Assembly (NCBI GenBank): GCA_026388655.1
Contig: JAPLJI010000070.1
Coordinates: 1 to 40,778, forward strand
DNA length: 40,778 bases
Direction: 5' to 3'
Origin: Pseudomonadota bacterium
Lineage (GTDB): Bacteria; Desulfobacterota; JAPLJL01
Numbering within the stretch: the first letter of the stretch is position 1; each line of letters starts with the position of its first letter. Below, piece by piece: positions 22,909-31,639 of this stretch. A program made the position numbers and the translations under genes. The notes under the pieces were generated by a model. That model did not search any database. It saw only the letters and a list, made by a program, of their open reading frames with translations, and was not told where the DNA came from.

Positions 22909-25812
22909 CTACTGCTTACTGTTTACTTCCCCCTTTACCGGCAGGAATGTCACCACCAGAACGGGAATCAGGGTCAGGATCAGCAGGGTGACGATGACAA
23001 TGGCCAGGCCGTTGACGATCCCGAAGTTCTGCGTCGCCTGGATCTTGGAAAAGGCCAGGCAGAGGAAACCCGCCATTGTAGTCGTATTGGAGGCGATAAT
23101 CCCCCGGCCCACAATTTCGAGGCTCTCAGGCATATTTCCCCCCGTCTTGGTATACCGGTAAATAAGGTGGATGGCCCCGTCGTCCCCGAGGCCGATGATC
23201 AGTCCCCCGGTCAGGACGGTCCCGTAGTCGAGAGGTATCCCGAAGGCCCCCATCACCCCCAGGACCATGAAATCGGCGAGGACGACGGTAATGGCGGTGA
23301 ACAAGCCACTGCGGAAGGACCGCAACCCGATCCAGATCAGGACCAGGACGAAAAACGCCGCCAGGACGGAAGTCCGGGCCTGGCTCTGGAGGAGAAGCCG
23401 GTCGAAGATCTCGTAGAAGCTCGGCATCCCCATCTGCCGGACGAGGATCTCATTCCGGGAAGCGACCGCCGTATCCGGGATCCGGAGGCCTTCCAGCTTC
23501 GGGCTGAAGAAAGAGGGATAGCGGCCGAAGAGCTCCCCCAGAACCCCCCGGGCGCGCTTTTCGAAATGCTCGCCCAGTCCCGCGGGCAGCGCCGGGCCGA
23601 CAGCCCGGAAGGCGTTCTCGGTCTCGAGCTTCCGGATTTCCCCGGCCAGAAAGGATGCCAGGTCGCGGGCGGCGGTCTCCCCTTCCCCGGACGGGAGTCC
23701 GGCCAGGAGCGGGAGGAGCCGGGCGGCCAGGTTCTCCGGCCAGGATCGCGCTTCCAGATCCTCCGCGAGGATTCCCCGGATGCTCGCGCTGAGCTCGTCT
23801 TTCAACCGGGGATCGGCGAGAAAGAGGTCGGTTTCGATAAAATTCCGGGATTCCGAAACCACCCGGTCGATCTCCCCGGGTGGAATAACCAGGCGGGGCA
23901 TCCGGTCCAGCGCGGCCGCGAGCGCGGGTATGAGTTCCGGGCCGATTTTGTAATTGGAGTAATAGGCGGCCAAGCCGGCGATTTCCTCCGCCGCCCCGGC
24001 GATCTGAACCTTCCGGAGTTCTTTCCCCGCCTCCGGGAAAATCTTGGCCCGGTCCAGCGTGACCAGCTGAGGCCCGGCGTGGTCCGCAATCAGGCGGTCC
24101 ACATCCAGGGCGGCTTTCTCCAGCTCGGTGGAATCCTCCTTGCGGGTATAAGCGGAAATGATGCTGTTCTGATGCTTGGGGGTGACCAGGTTCTTGAGCA
24201 GGGGGTCGCCCTCGATCAGGAGCCAGAGGGAGGCCACCTTTTCCCGGCTGTCGGGGATGGAATAGGAGCCGTTGAAAACATAATTTTCCTCGGCGATCAG
24301 GGAAGCGATGGAGGTATAGCCCGAGAACCCGGCGAGGGAATGGTGCCGGTTCTCCATCTCGATCATGGCCCGGAGCACGGCCGGCTCGTTGAGGTCACCC
24401 TCGAAGTAAAGGGTCTGGGGATAGGAGCCGCCGAAATGCTCCCGGAGGATGCGGGAGGCCTCGCGGGGCTGGCTTTTCTCCGGGAGCATCTCGAGGATGT
24501 TGCTCGAGGTCCTGATCTTGGACATCCCGAAAACGGCCAGGATCATAATCAGGACAAAGATGCCGACCAGGGTCAGCCGGTGGCGGAGGGCCAGTTCCCC
24601 CAGGCGGCGGGCCCCGAGGCCGAGGAGGTCGGGGTGCGCGTCCGGCAGGTGCGGCCGGGAGATCTTTTCGGGCTTTAAATAAGTAAGAATCGCGGGCAGG
24701 AGGGTGAGGGAGAGGACCAGGGAAAGGGCGAGGCCGATCGCGATCTCGAAGCCGAACCACTTGAGGACGGCGATCTTGGTCAGGGCGAAGGTGGCCAGGC
24801 CGGCGATGGTGGTCAGGGAGGAAACGGTGATCGGCAGGCCCAGGTCGAAGGCCGGGGGCTCCCCCGGCGGCGTGCCCGCGAACCGGTTCAGGACATGGAC
24901 TGCGTATTCCGATCCCATCGCGAACATCAGGACGATCACCGCCGGGGTCATCACGTTGAACGGCCAGCCGCAGATCACCATGATCCCCGAGATCCAGATC
25001 GAGACGATCACCACGATCAGGACCGGGAGGAACACGCCCCAGAAGGTGCGGAAGCTGAGGAACAGCACCAGGAGAATCATCAGGATGGCGAAGGGGGCCA
25101 CCAGGGTCAGGTCCTGGTTCATGAACTGGTTGATGTAAACCGTGTAGACGGGATCCCCGCCGAGATAAATCTTCCGGGTATCCCCTTCCCGCTCCAGGAT
25201 GTTCTTGATCTTTTCCGCCACCACCACCTCGTCGGCCTCGTCCATGATGTTGACCAGGATGGCGGCCAGGCGCCCGTCGTCGGAGACCAGGGAGCCGGCG
25301 TAGAGCTCATGGTCCAGGACATACTGGCGGAACCGGGCCAGAGATTCGGGGGTGGTTCCCGCCCGTTCGCCCAGGCGGGTGACCTCCAGGGTATCCCCCT
25401 CCTTCCGAAAATCCAGGACGTTGGAGAGGCTTAAAACGCTGAAAACCCCCTCGACTCCCTCCAGGGTCTCGGTGACCTTCCTGATCCGGTCCAGGGACTC
25501 GGGGGTGAAAACGTCGCCCAGGTCGAGAACTACCAGGGCCACACCGGAGGCGGAAAAGAGGGTGTTGACCTTTTTATAAAGGATGGTGACCGGGTCATTT
25601 TCCGGGAGCCAGGTGTCATAATCGTTGTTGACCTGGAGGCGCGCCGAGATCAACCCGAAGATCACGGTCAGGACCAACACCGAAATGATGGTTAATAACC
25701 GGCGGCGGCGGAAGAAATACTGGGCGCGGTGCCAGCGGGAATCACCCGGGGTTTTTTCGTGATTCGGCTCAGTCACTTTGGAAATCTCCTCGGTCTGGTC
25801 CCCGGACTTCAC
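22909..25812 (-). CDS. RND/MMPL superfamily exporter
   Basis: 967 residues with the two-fold RND layout: a cytosolic Lys/Glu-rich start, TM1 (LLTIISVLVLTVIFGLISA), a first periplasmic domain, TM2-6 including FAMGSEYAVHVLNRF, a long second periplasmic domain (about residues 410-800), then TM8-12 including GLGDDGAIHLIYRYTKTGG. The acidic pairs in these two helices match the proton-relay sites of COG1033-type exporters of lipids and hopanoid-like molecules. Only GTG at 25812 gives a full N-terminus. It has a promoter directly upstream but no ribosome site, which suggests a leader of about 16 bases. No membrane-fusion or outer-membrane partner is adjacent. Confidence 0.85.
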   Translation of the reverse strand: MKSGDQTEEISKVTEPNHEKTPGDSRWHRAQYFFRRRRLLTIISVLVLTVIFGLISARLQVNNDYDTWLPENDPVTILYKKVNTLFSASGVALVVLDLGDVFTPESLDRIRKVTETLEGVEGVFSVLSLSNVLDFRKEGDTLEVTRLGERAGTTPESLARFRQYVLDHELYAGSLVSDDGRLAAILVNIMDEADEVVVAEKIKNILEREGDTRKIYLGGDPVYTVYINQFMNQDLTLVAPFAILMILLVLFLSFRTFWGVFLPVLIVVIVSIWISGIMVICGWPFNVMTPAVIVLMFAMGSEYAVHVLNRFAGTPPGEPPAFDLGLPITVSSLTTIAGLATFALTKIAVLKWFGFEIAIGLALSLVLSLTLLPAILTYLKPEKISRPHLPDAHPDLLGLGARRLGELALRHRLTLVGIFVLIMILAVFGMSKIRTSSNILEMLPEKSQPREASRILREHFGGSYPQTLYFEGDLNEPAVLRAMIEMENRHHSLAGFSGYTSIASLIAEENYVFNGSYSIPDSREKVASLWLLIEGDPLLKNLVTPKHQNSIISAYTRKEDSTELEKAALDVDRLIADHAGPQLVTLDRAKIFPEAGKELRKVQIAGAAEEIAGLAAYYSNYKIGPELIPALAAALDRMPRLVIPPGEIDRVVSESRNFIETDLFLADPRLKDELSASIRGILAEDLEARSWPENLAARLLPLLAGLPSGEGETAARDLASFLAGEIRKLETENAFRAVGPALPAGLGEHFEKRARGVLGELFGRYPSFFSPKLEGLRIPDTAVASRNEILVRQMGMPSFYEIFDRLLLQSQARTSVLAAFFVLVLIWIGLRSFRSGLFTAITVVLADFMVLGVMGAFGIPLDYGTVLTGGLIIGLGDDGAIHLIYRYTKTGGNMPESLEIVGRGIIASNTTTMAGFLCLAFSKIQATQNFGIVNGLAIVIVTLLILTLIPVLVVTFLPVKGEVNSKQ

Positions 25813-25834
25813 CCGGGAAAACGTTTGCAGGCCT

Positions 25835-25864
25835 ATTATAAGAAATCCCCGCGGAAATAATCAA
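25835..25864 (-). promoter_or_regulatory. Promoter of the RND exporter gene
   Basis: On the minus strand: TTGATT (25859-25864), 18-base spacer, perfect TATAAT (25835-25840). The start codon GTG (25812) follows 22 bases after the -10 box. Confidence 0.55.
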
Positions 25865-25938
25865 ACCTGGTCCGCATTTTTAGTGGCCGGCGAAATCGGA
25901 TAGAATTGACCAGCGAATATTCCTGGGAGACCGGAGAG

Positions 25939-25964
25939 TTAGTGAAAAATCCGATTTTCACTAA
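25939..25964. promoter_or_regulatory. Perfect palindrome upstream of paralogue B
   Basis: TTAGTGAAAA, a 6-base centre, TTTTCACTAA: a 10-bp perfect inverted repeat in the gap between divergent genes, 75 bases before the ATG at 26037. It could be an operator or, read on the minus strand with its trailing Ts, a weak terminator. Confidence 0.4.
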
Positions 25965-26036
25965 AAAGACCCCCGGGAAAAACAGTTGCAAAATTCCTTT
26001 AAGGGGCGTAATAAATAACTAAGGAGTTGAGAAATT

Positions 26037-26609
26037 ATGCCGATTTTCAACAAGATGAAGGGCAGCCTGATGCTCGGATACGTGAAATTTTTCAAATCTC
26101 TGAAAAATGAAAAGCTCAACGCCTATCTGAACGACGAGGATCGAAAGATCCTCCAGGAGAGGCTCCTGCAATCCTCCTGGTATCCGGGGGAAACCGCCCG
26201 TCACGTGATCAAGGCCCTGTTCGAAGTCGCCGCCCAGGGCAACCCCGAATCATCCCGGCAGTGGGGCAAGTTTTCCGCCCTGGAGATCGTCCCCACCACC
26301 TACAAGAACTTCCTCAAACCAGGTGACCCCTTTGAAAGCTTGAAAAGTTTTCGCCGGATCTTTCTGACCTTCTTGGACATGGATGGTCTGAAAGTGGCGG
26401 AGGAAAAACCGGGTCTGGGCAAGCTTTACATCCTCGATCCGGGGGATGATCCGATTATCGTGCCCTTCGTCTACATGATGGCCGGATTTGTCGAGGGCCT
26501 GCTCGAACTGGCGGGGGGCAAGGAAATCAATTGCGCGATCAAACGGGAAGCCTATGAAGGGAAAAACGCGTACCTCTGCCAGGTAACTTACGAAGCCAAG
26601 GGAAAATAG
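26037..26609 (+). CDS. Small protein resembling the TIGR02265/DUF2378 family (paralogue B)
   Basis: 190 residues, the paralogue of the product at 965-1564. Shared features: KSLKNEKLNAYLNDEDRKI, SSWYPGETARHVIKALFEVA, WGKFSALEIVPTTYKNFLKPGD and GFVEGLLELAGGKEI. It has a better-kept N-terminus than paralogue A and no signal peptide. AAGGAG precedes the ATG by 11 bases. The function is unknown; the TIGR02265 resemblance is by eye only. It is followed at 77 bases by the carboxylesterase gene. Confidence 0.7.
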   Translation: MPIFNKMKGSLMLGYVKFFKSLKNEKLNAYLNDEDRKILQERLLQSSWYPGETARHVIKALFEVAAQGNPESSRQWGKFSALEIVPTTYKNFLKPGDPFESLKSFRRIFLTFLDMDGLKVAEEKPGLGKLYILDPGDDPIIVPFVYMMAGFVEGLLELAGGKEINCAIKREAYEGKNAYLCQVTYEAKGK

Positions 26610-26686
26610 GTAGTAGAGAGCAAAGAGTTAAAAGCCAAAAGAAGAAAACCGCAAACCGAAAAAAACAAACCCATAAGGAGTCGGAC

Positions 26687-28336
26687 ATGAGCTTTCGATT
26701 CATAACCCGCTTTTCCCTATTAATCGCTTTCGGTTTCATCGCCGCTTGCGCGGCCGGGCCGGAGCGGGCCGCCCTCGGCCAGGGGGAAGGATATAACTGT
26801 GAAACCCCCGTAAACACCGCCGCCGGCCAGGTCAGGGGTTCGATTGATAAGGAAGGAAATACCTGCCTCTGGAAAGGCATCCCCTACGCCGCCCCCCCGG
26901 TCGGCGATCTGCGCTGGAAGGCCCCGGCGCCGGCCCCGCCCTGGAACGGGGTGCGCGACGCCACCCGCTGGGGAAACGCCTGCGCCCAACTCAGCATGTA
27001 TAAATTCGCCAACCATGTCCCGGCGCCCTACTCGGAGGATTGCCTGAACCTGAATGTCTGGCGCCCGAAAAATCCGGGGAGCTTCCCGGTGATGGTCTTT
27101 ATCCACGGCGGCGGCTTCGTCCTCGGGGCGGCGGCCACCCCCATGTATTTCGGCGACCGCCTGGCCGCCAACGGCAACGTGATCGTGGTCAGCATCAACT
27201 ACCGCCTGGACGCCTTCGGTTTCCTTGCCCTCGAGGAGCTGGCCTGGGAGGACCCGAGCCGAAGCACCGGAAATTACGGGATCCTGGACCAGATCGCGGC
27301 CCTGAAATGGGTGAGGGAAAACATCGCCAATTTCGGAGGTGACCCGAAAAATGTCACCATCTTCGGGCAGTCGGCCGGGGGATTCAGCGTCTGTACCCTC
27401 CTGGCCGCCTCCCCGGCCAGGGGTCTTTTCCAGCGCGCGATCATCGAGAGCGGCGGGTGCGAAATCGCCTGGCCCCTGGAAAAAGGTTTTGAGACAGGAA
27501 GGTGGGCGGCCCGGGAACTCGGCTGCCCGGCCGGCGATCTCTCCTGCCTGCGGAAGAAAAGCACCCGGGAGATCCTGAAAAAGCTCGGGCTCTCCTTCAT
27601 CGAGTCCATGCAGGGGAAGGGCCTGCGCTTCATGATCCACCAGGACAATTACCTTCTTTCCGGGACCGCCCTTTCTTCCATCCAATCCGGCAACTTTAAC
27701 AATGTCCCCCTGATGCTCGGAAGCACGCGCGACGAATTCCAGGCCTGGGCTCTGCTCGGGGGAAAGGTGGTGAAAACCCCCGAATCCTACGCCGCCAAGG
27801 TGCGCCAGGTCTACGGGCCGGACGCCGAGACTATTCTCAAGCTTTATCCGGCGGAAAATTACGCGAATCCCGGGCTCGCCTATGCCGATATCCTTTCGGA
27901 CCGGTCCATCAGCTGCCCGATCTTCAACACCGCCCGGGTGGTGGCCCCGCATCAAAAAGCCGTTTATTTATATCGTTTCGATTATGACGAGACACGTTTT
28001 AACCGGGCGGTGGGCGCCATGCATGGGGCCGAGCTTCCCTTTGTTTTCCAGAGTTTTGACCGCTGGCCGATGCGCTTCCTCTTCAGCGCCGACGACCGGG
28101 CCAAGGCTATGTACCTTTCCCGGATTGTCCAGAATTACTGGGCCAAATTCGCCCGGACCGGCGATCCCAATCCTGAAGGCCAGGTCACCTGGCCCCCGTT
28201 CACGCTCGATCATCCCGAAACCATCGTTTTCGATCAGAAGATCAACTGGGCGGGGGCGGATAACCGGGAGAAATGCGCCTTCTGGTCGGAATTCAACAAA
28301 ACCCATCCGCCCATCTTCGCCCCGGGGCAGATTTAA
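26687..28336 (+). CDS. Type-B carboxylesterase, lipoprotein
   Basis: 549 residues. The signal MSFRFITRFSLLIAFGFIAAC has a good lipobox with Cys21, so the enzyme is likely anchored to a membrane and faces outward. The alpha/beta-hydrolase of the cholinesterase/PnbA type is complete: GIPYAAPPVGDLRW, SEDCLNLNVW, PVMVFIHGGGFVLG (oxyanion hole), GQSAGG with nucleophile Ser229, acid Glu350 in STRDEFQAW, and His446 in GAMHGAELPF. It hydrolyses esters; the natural substrate is unknown. AAGGAG lies 7 bases before the ATG. The ferritin-like gene follows 20 bases after the stop, suggesting one transcript. Confidence 0.9.
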   Translation: MSFRFITRFSLLIAFGFIAACAAGPERAALGQGEGYNCETPVNTAAGQVRGSIDKEGNTCLWKGIPYAAPPVGDLRWKAPAPAPPWNGVRDATRWGNACAQLSMYKFANHVPAPYSEDCLNLNVWRPKNPGSFPVMVFIHGGGFVLGAAATPMYFGDRLAANGNVIVVSINYRLDAFGFLALEELAWEDPSRSTGNYGILDQIAALKWVRENIANFGGDPKNVTIFGQSAGGFSVCTLLAASPARGLFQRAIIESGGCEIAWPLEKGFETGRWAARELGCPAGDLSCLRKKSTREILKKLGLSFIESMQGKGLRFMIHQDNYLLSGTALSSIQSGNFNNVPLMLGSTRDEFQAWALLGGKVVKTPESYAAKVRQVYGPDAETILKLYPAENYANPGLAYADILSDRSISCPIFNTARVVAPHQKAVYLYRFDYDETRFNRAVGAMHGAELPFVFQSFDRWPMRFLFSADDRAKAMYLSRIVQNYWAKFARTGDPNPEGQVTWPPFTLDHPETIVFDQKINWAGADNREKCAFWSEFNKTHPPIFAPGQI

Positions 28337-28356
28337 ATCAGAAAGAGAAACACACC

Positions 28357-28839
28357 ATGGAAAATATTGCCAAGACGATTTCTTATGGCGATATCCAGGT
28401 GCTGGAAAAATGCCAAAAACTGGAAGAAGTCGCGGCGGAGATGTATCACTTTCTGGCCCAATCCCATAAATTCGATCCCGGTATTTGCGCCCTCTGGGAA
28501 AAAACCGCCGGTGAGGAGGAAAACCACGCCAGCCAATTCTCGATGGCTATCCGGATGAAAAAAGGACTGTCCGTGGAAATCAAGGCGGAAAAAATGAAGG
28601 TGGAAGAAACCCTGAAAATAGCCGAATCAATACTGGAAGGGATGAAAAAAAATCCCCCCCGGATCCGGAAAGCACTCGAGGACGTGATTATGCTCGAGGA
28701 GATTTTTTCCGAGTTCCACCTGGCTAATACCATGCATTTCCCGGACGAATCGCATAAAAAGCTTTTTCAGGCCATGATGTCCGCGGATAAGGATCACGTG
28801 GGATCCCTAAAGAAGGCCCTCCTAAATCTACGGGTATAG
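28357..28839 (+). CDS. Rubrerythrin/ferritin-like diiron protein
   Basis: 160 residues, all helical, with ferritin-like metal-binding pairs: LEEVAAEMYHF (Glu...ExxH-like), AGEEENHASQF (ExxNH), EEIFSEFHLANTMHF, and DKDHVGSLKKAL. This matches the four-helix diiron fold of rubrerythrin-type proteins that reduce peroxide or handle iron, but the rubredoxin tail is missing. The ATG at 28357 is 20 bases after the carboxylesterase stop; the ribosome site is weak. A protective role against oxygen would suit an anaerobe (inference). Confidence 0.75.
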   Translation: MENIAKTISYGDIQVLEKCQKLEEVAAEMYHFLAQSHKFDPGICALWEKTAGEEENHASQFSMAIRMKKGLSVEIKAEKMKVEETLKIAESILEGMKKNPPRIRKALEDVIMLEEIFSEFHLANTMHFPDESHKKLFQAMMSADKDHVGSLKKALLNLRV

Positions 28840-28867
28840 TCGGGCCGAGAAGCTCAAATCCTTTTGA

Positions 28868-29062
28868 AATTTCTAATTTCTAATGACGAATTTCTAATCA
28901 ATGACTAATCAAAATGTCTAATTTCTAATTGACCTAATACCTAATCAATGTCTAATTCGAAAATGCCCAATGTCTAATTTCTGATTTTTCTATTGGGCAT
29001 TGGGATTTAATTAGAAATTAGAAATTAGAAATTAGAAATTAGTCATTAGTCGTCAGTCATTG
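28868..29062. repeat. Imperfect long inverted repeat (AATTTCTAATGAC family), copy 2
   Basis: Left arm made of AATTTCTAATGAC and TAATCAATG variants, right arm of their complements, ending in four near-tandem TTAGAAATTAG units and GTCATTAGTC. Homologous to 778-955. It lies between convergent gene ends (28839 and 29070) and fills the gap. Confidence 0.65.
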
Positions 29063-29069
29063 GTCATTT

Positions 29070-29849
29070 CTATAAAGTTATGATCTGCCCATCGACCCCT
29101 TCCAGGCTGGGGTGATGACCTTCCCGCGTTCCCTCGGGGGTAATCCGGTGCGCGAAGGAAACTGAAGACTTCCGGAATTTCCCGGGCTTCTTGCCCTTCA
29201 TCCTTTCCTGCCAGCACCTCACCTCTTCCACCACCTCGTCCGGATGGTCCGCCACCGTGAAGATGCAAAGGTCCGAGGGAGCGATGTTGTGGTAGCCGCG
29301 CAGCACCACCTTGTCCATCCACATGACCAGCCCCTTCCAGAATTTGCTCCCGTAGAGAATGATCGGGAAGGGATCGATCTTTTGCGTCTGGATCAGGGTC
29401 ATGGACTCGAAAAACTCGTCCAGGGTGCCGAAGCCCCCGGGGAAGCAGACAAAGGCGACCGCGTATTTGACGAACATCATCTTGCGGCAGAAAAAATAAT
29501 GAAAAGACATGGAGACATTCTGGTAAGGATTGGCTTTCTGCTCCTTGGGCAGGGCGATGTTCAGGCCGACGGACCTGCCTTTCACCGCGTAGGCCCCCCG
29601 GTTGGCCGCCTCCATGATTCCGGGACCTCCCCCGGTGATCACGGCAAAACCCTCCTGGGCGAGCTTTTTCCCCACCTCCTGGGCGTCCCGGTACATCGGG
29701 TCCCGGCGGCCGGTCCGGGCCGATCCGAAAATCGAAACCCCCGGGCCCAGGCCCGAGAGCAGGGAAAAACCGTCCACGAGTTCCGACAGGATTCGAAATA
29801 CCCGCCAGGTTTCCTCCGCCGCGTATTCCGGGGTTTTTCCGCTCGCCAT
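29070..29849 (-). CDS. LOG-family (TIGR00730) nucleotide phosphoribohydrolase-like protein
   Basis: 259 residues with the Rossmann-fold LOG signatures: GPGVSIFGSARTG, FAVITGGGPGIMEAANRGAY, and FVCFPGGFGTLDEFFESMTLIQTQK (the PGGxGTxxE motif). The family was long annotated as lysine decarboxylase but the studied members cleave cytokinin- or nucleoside-5'-monophosphates to ribose phosphate and base. ATG 29849 with GGGGGG upstream is chosen over an in-frame start at 29900. The C-terminal 50 residues are basic and less conserved. Confidence 0.88.
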   Translation of the reverse strand: MASGKTPEYAAEETWRVFRILSELVDGFSLLSGLGPGVSIFGSARTGRRDPMYRDAQEVGKKLAQEGFAVITGGGPGIMEAANRGAYAVKGRSVGLNIALPKEQKANPYQNVSMSFHYFFCRKMMFVKYAVAFVCFPGGFGTLDEFFESMTLIQTQKIDPFPIILYGSKFWKGLVMWMDKVVLRGYHNIAPSDLCIFTVADHPDEVVEEVRCWQERMKGKKPGKFRKSSVSFAHRITPEGTREGHHPSLEGVDGQIITL

Positions 29850-29947
29850 AAATCCCCCCCTTCCTTCAGCAATAACCAAGCACCAAATCCCAATAACCAA
29901 ACTTAAGAAAAAACTTGAATGATACCGTTGGAAAAAATATTGAATGT

Positions 29948-30043
29948 CATCCTGAGTCCTTCGCTCTTTGCCATCCTAGATCCTTTGCTCTTTGCCATCC
30001 TAGATCCTTTGCTCTTTGTCATCCTAGATCCTTTGCTCTTTGT
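29948..30043. repeat. Four tandem copies of a 24-bp unit
   Basis: Units start at 29948, 29972, 29996 and 30020, each CATCCT..(A/G)..TCCTT..GCTCTTTG; a fifth partial copy merges into the repeat at 30042. The units are nearly identical with no spacers. The period is a multiple of three, so an open frame runs through, encoding CHPRSFAL repeats, but I do not regard it as a gene. Confidence 0.85.
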
Positions 30044-30166
30044 CATCCTGAACGAAGTGAAGGATCTCGAAGGGCTCAGGATACACTTCGCGAAGGATCT
30101 GGTTTTTCTATTTTCTCAGTTGAAAGAGAGATTCTTCACCCCGCCTTGGGCGGAGTTCAGAATGAC
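30042..30166. repeat. MITE-like inverted repeat (GTCATCCTGAAC type)
   Basis: GTCATCCTGAAC (30042-30053) pairs with GTTCAGAATGAC (30155-30166), 11 of 12 bases. Next, AGGATCT faces AGATTCT. Internal short repeats include GAAGTGAAGGATCTCG. The gap 29850-30257 otherwise holds the tandem units and TTGGTGATTGG-type low-complexity repeats. Confidence 0.6.
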
Positions 30167-30257
30167 AAAGTGTTTTATTACATTGGAACTTAGTTGTTGA
30201 GGTTTGGTCATTGCGATTTGATTGGTGATTGGTGCTTGGTTATTGGTAATTGCTTTT

Positions 30258-31415
30258 CTATGATTCCTGCGAGGTGAGGAGCTTCATCAGCTTGGGAGCG
30301 ACGAAAAGGCGGTCCCGTTTTTTGCCCGTGGTTTCCCTCAGGATCCCGATCTCGACCAGCCTCTGGACCCCCTTCTTGACCGAGTTGAAAGGAAGGTTCC
30401 ACTTGCGGGAGAGACCGGCGACCGAAATCACCGGGTTGAAAAAGACCTCCTCGATCAGGCGCTGGGCCGCCCCGGGGATTTTCTTGGTCCGGCCCAGGCC
30501 GGTTTGATATTCGGCGTGCAGCAAGATGATCTTGCGGGCGTCGGCCAGCGCCGCCCGGGCCTGGTGGGCCACCCCGCGGAGGAAAAACTCGAGCCACCCC
30601 GGCCAAGCGCCTTTCTGGCTCACCCCCAGGAGTTTCTGGTAATAATCATCTTTGAACTTGTCGAAGAACTCCGAGAGATAGAGGATCGGCTGTCCCAGGA
30701 GGCCCTTTTCCCGGAGGAAAAAGGTGACCAGCAGTCTCCCGATCCGGCCGTTGCCGTCGGTAAAGGGATGAACCACCTCGAACTGGTAATGGACCAGGGC
30801 GCACTGGATTAAAAGCGGCTCCACCGGCTTGGATTTGAGATACTGGTCCAGCGCGTCCAGCACCGGTTTGAGCTCCTCCACCGGGGGGGGGACAAAGGTG
30901 GCTTCGTAGAGCGACCGCCCCGGGGGGCCGATCCAGTTCTGCCGGCGCCGGACCTCTCCCGGCAGGTCATCCTCCCCCTTGAGCCCTTTAAAAAGTATTC
31001 CGTGGATCTCGCAGAGCAACGGGATGGAAAGCGGCAATTCCTTCAACCGCTCCAGGCCATAGTCGATGGCCCGCACATAGTTCTGAACCTCCTGGACATC
31101 GGAACGCGTGGATTCCTCCGCCCCTGAGGCCTCAAAGAAAAACAGATCGCTGAGGGAGGCCTGCGTCCCCTCGATCCGCGAGCTGGAGACCGCCTCCCGG
31201 CGGACGTAGGGTGAAATCAGGATATTGGGGTTGGGGAGCAGACTCCCCGCCCCGGAAAGTTCGCCCAGCGCCCGCTCCGCCTCGGAAATAAGTTGGACAA
31301 CGGCGCCATCATATTCTATCGGGGGAGGCAGGGTATTGGGGACATACGCCCAGTATCCCTGCCGGGTCTGGATAGTTTTGCCGGAAGGCGAATTGTTAAA
31401 ATCCTGGGGATTCAT
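30258..31415 (-). CDS. Fic-family AMP-transferase, class II
   Basis: 385 residues. The Fic core motif is perfect: HPFTDGNGRIGR (216-227) with catalytic His216. The inhibitory helix motif (S/T)xxxE(G/N) is present upstream as Ser78-Ser-Arg-Ile-Glu82-Gly83, so self-inhibition by the class II mode is expected. A flap, a helical linker and a C-terminal winged helix (SVAGLSRKWNLPFNSVKKGVQRLVEIGIL) complete the usual large Fic-DOC layout. It transfers AMP from ATP to a protein target, unknown here. No antitoxin-like gene is adjacent, as expected for this class. ATG 31415 has only a weak ribosome site. Confidence 0.9.
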   Translation of the reverse strand: MNPQDFNNSPSGKTIQTRQGYWAYVPNTLPPPIEYDGAVVQLISEAERALGELSGAGSLLPNPNILISPYVRREAVSSSRIEGTQASLSDLFFFEASGAEESTRSDVQEVQNYVRAIDYGLERLKELPLSIPLLCEIHGILFKGLKGEDDLPGEVRRRQNWIGPPGRSLYEATFVPPPVEELKPVLDALDQYLKSKPVEPLLIQCALVHYQFEVVHPFTDGNGRIGRLLVTFFLREKGLLGQPILYLSEFFDKFKDDYYQKLLGVSQKGAWPGWLEFFLRGVAHQARAALADARKIILLHAEYQTGLGRTKKIPGAAQRLIEEVFFNPVISVAGLSRKWNLPFNSVKKGVQRLVEIGILRETTGKKRDRLFVAPKLMKLLTSQES

Positions 31416-31557
31416 ATAAATCAGTCTGAAGTCTTAAGTTCAAAGTTCAAAGTTCAGAGTTCAAGGTTAAGAGATTTAGAAGCTATGTAATTGGAATTTT
31501 CCGTATTCAAACTTTTAACCGTGAACCGTGAACCTAATAACTGTATTAATAATATAA

Positions 31558-31596
31558 GGAAGCGTCCTTATTTCTACATCCTTCAATAAGGATTCC
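31558..31596. repeat. Imperfect hairpin upstream of fic
   Basis: GGAA..GTCCTTATT pairs with AATAAGGAT-TCC, with an overlapping alternative pair TTCAATA/TATTGAA (31582-31609). The two structures exclude each other. The gap 31416-31639 also has low-complexity GTTCAAAGTTCAAA repeats (31440-31475). Confidence 0.4.
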
Positions 31597-31639
31597 CCCT
31601 ATTGAATGATTATATCATATCCTGAAATAACGGGAAGGG

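Noticed and set aside
23167-24678. Long open frame opposite the RND exporter gene (503 codons)
   Set aside because: Antisense shadow of a GC-rich gene; composition is extreme (Gly, Gln, Pro, Glu, Arg), no ribosome site, no recognisable domain.
29948-30043. CRISPR array
   Set aside because: The units are directly adjacent without spacers, and no cas gene is near.
29915-30193. Open frame with eight-residue repeats (CHPRSFAL)
   Set aside because: It follows from a 24-bp tandem repeat and a MITE-like element; no ribosome site and no homology-like features.
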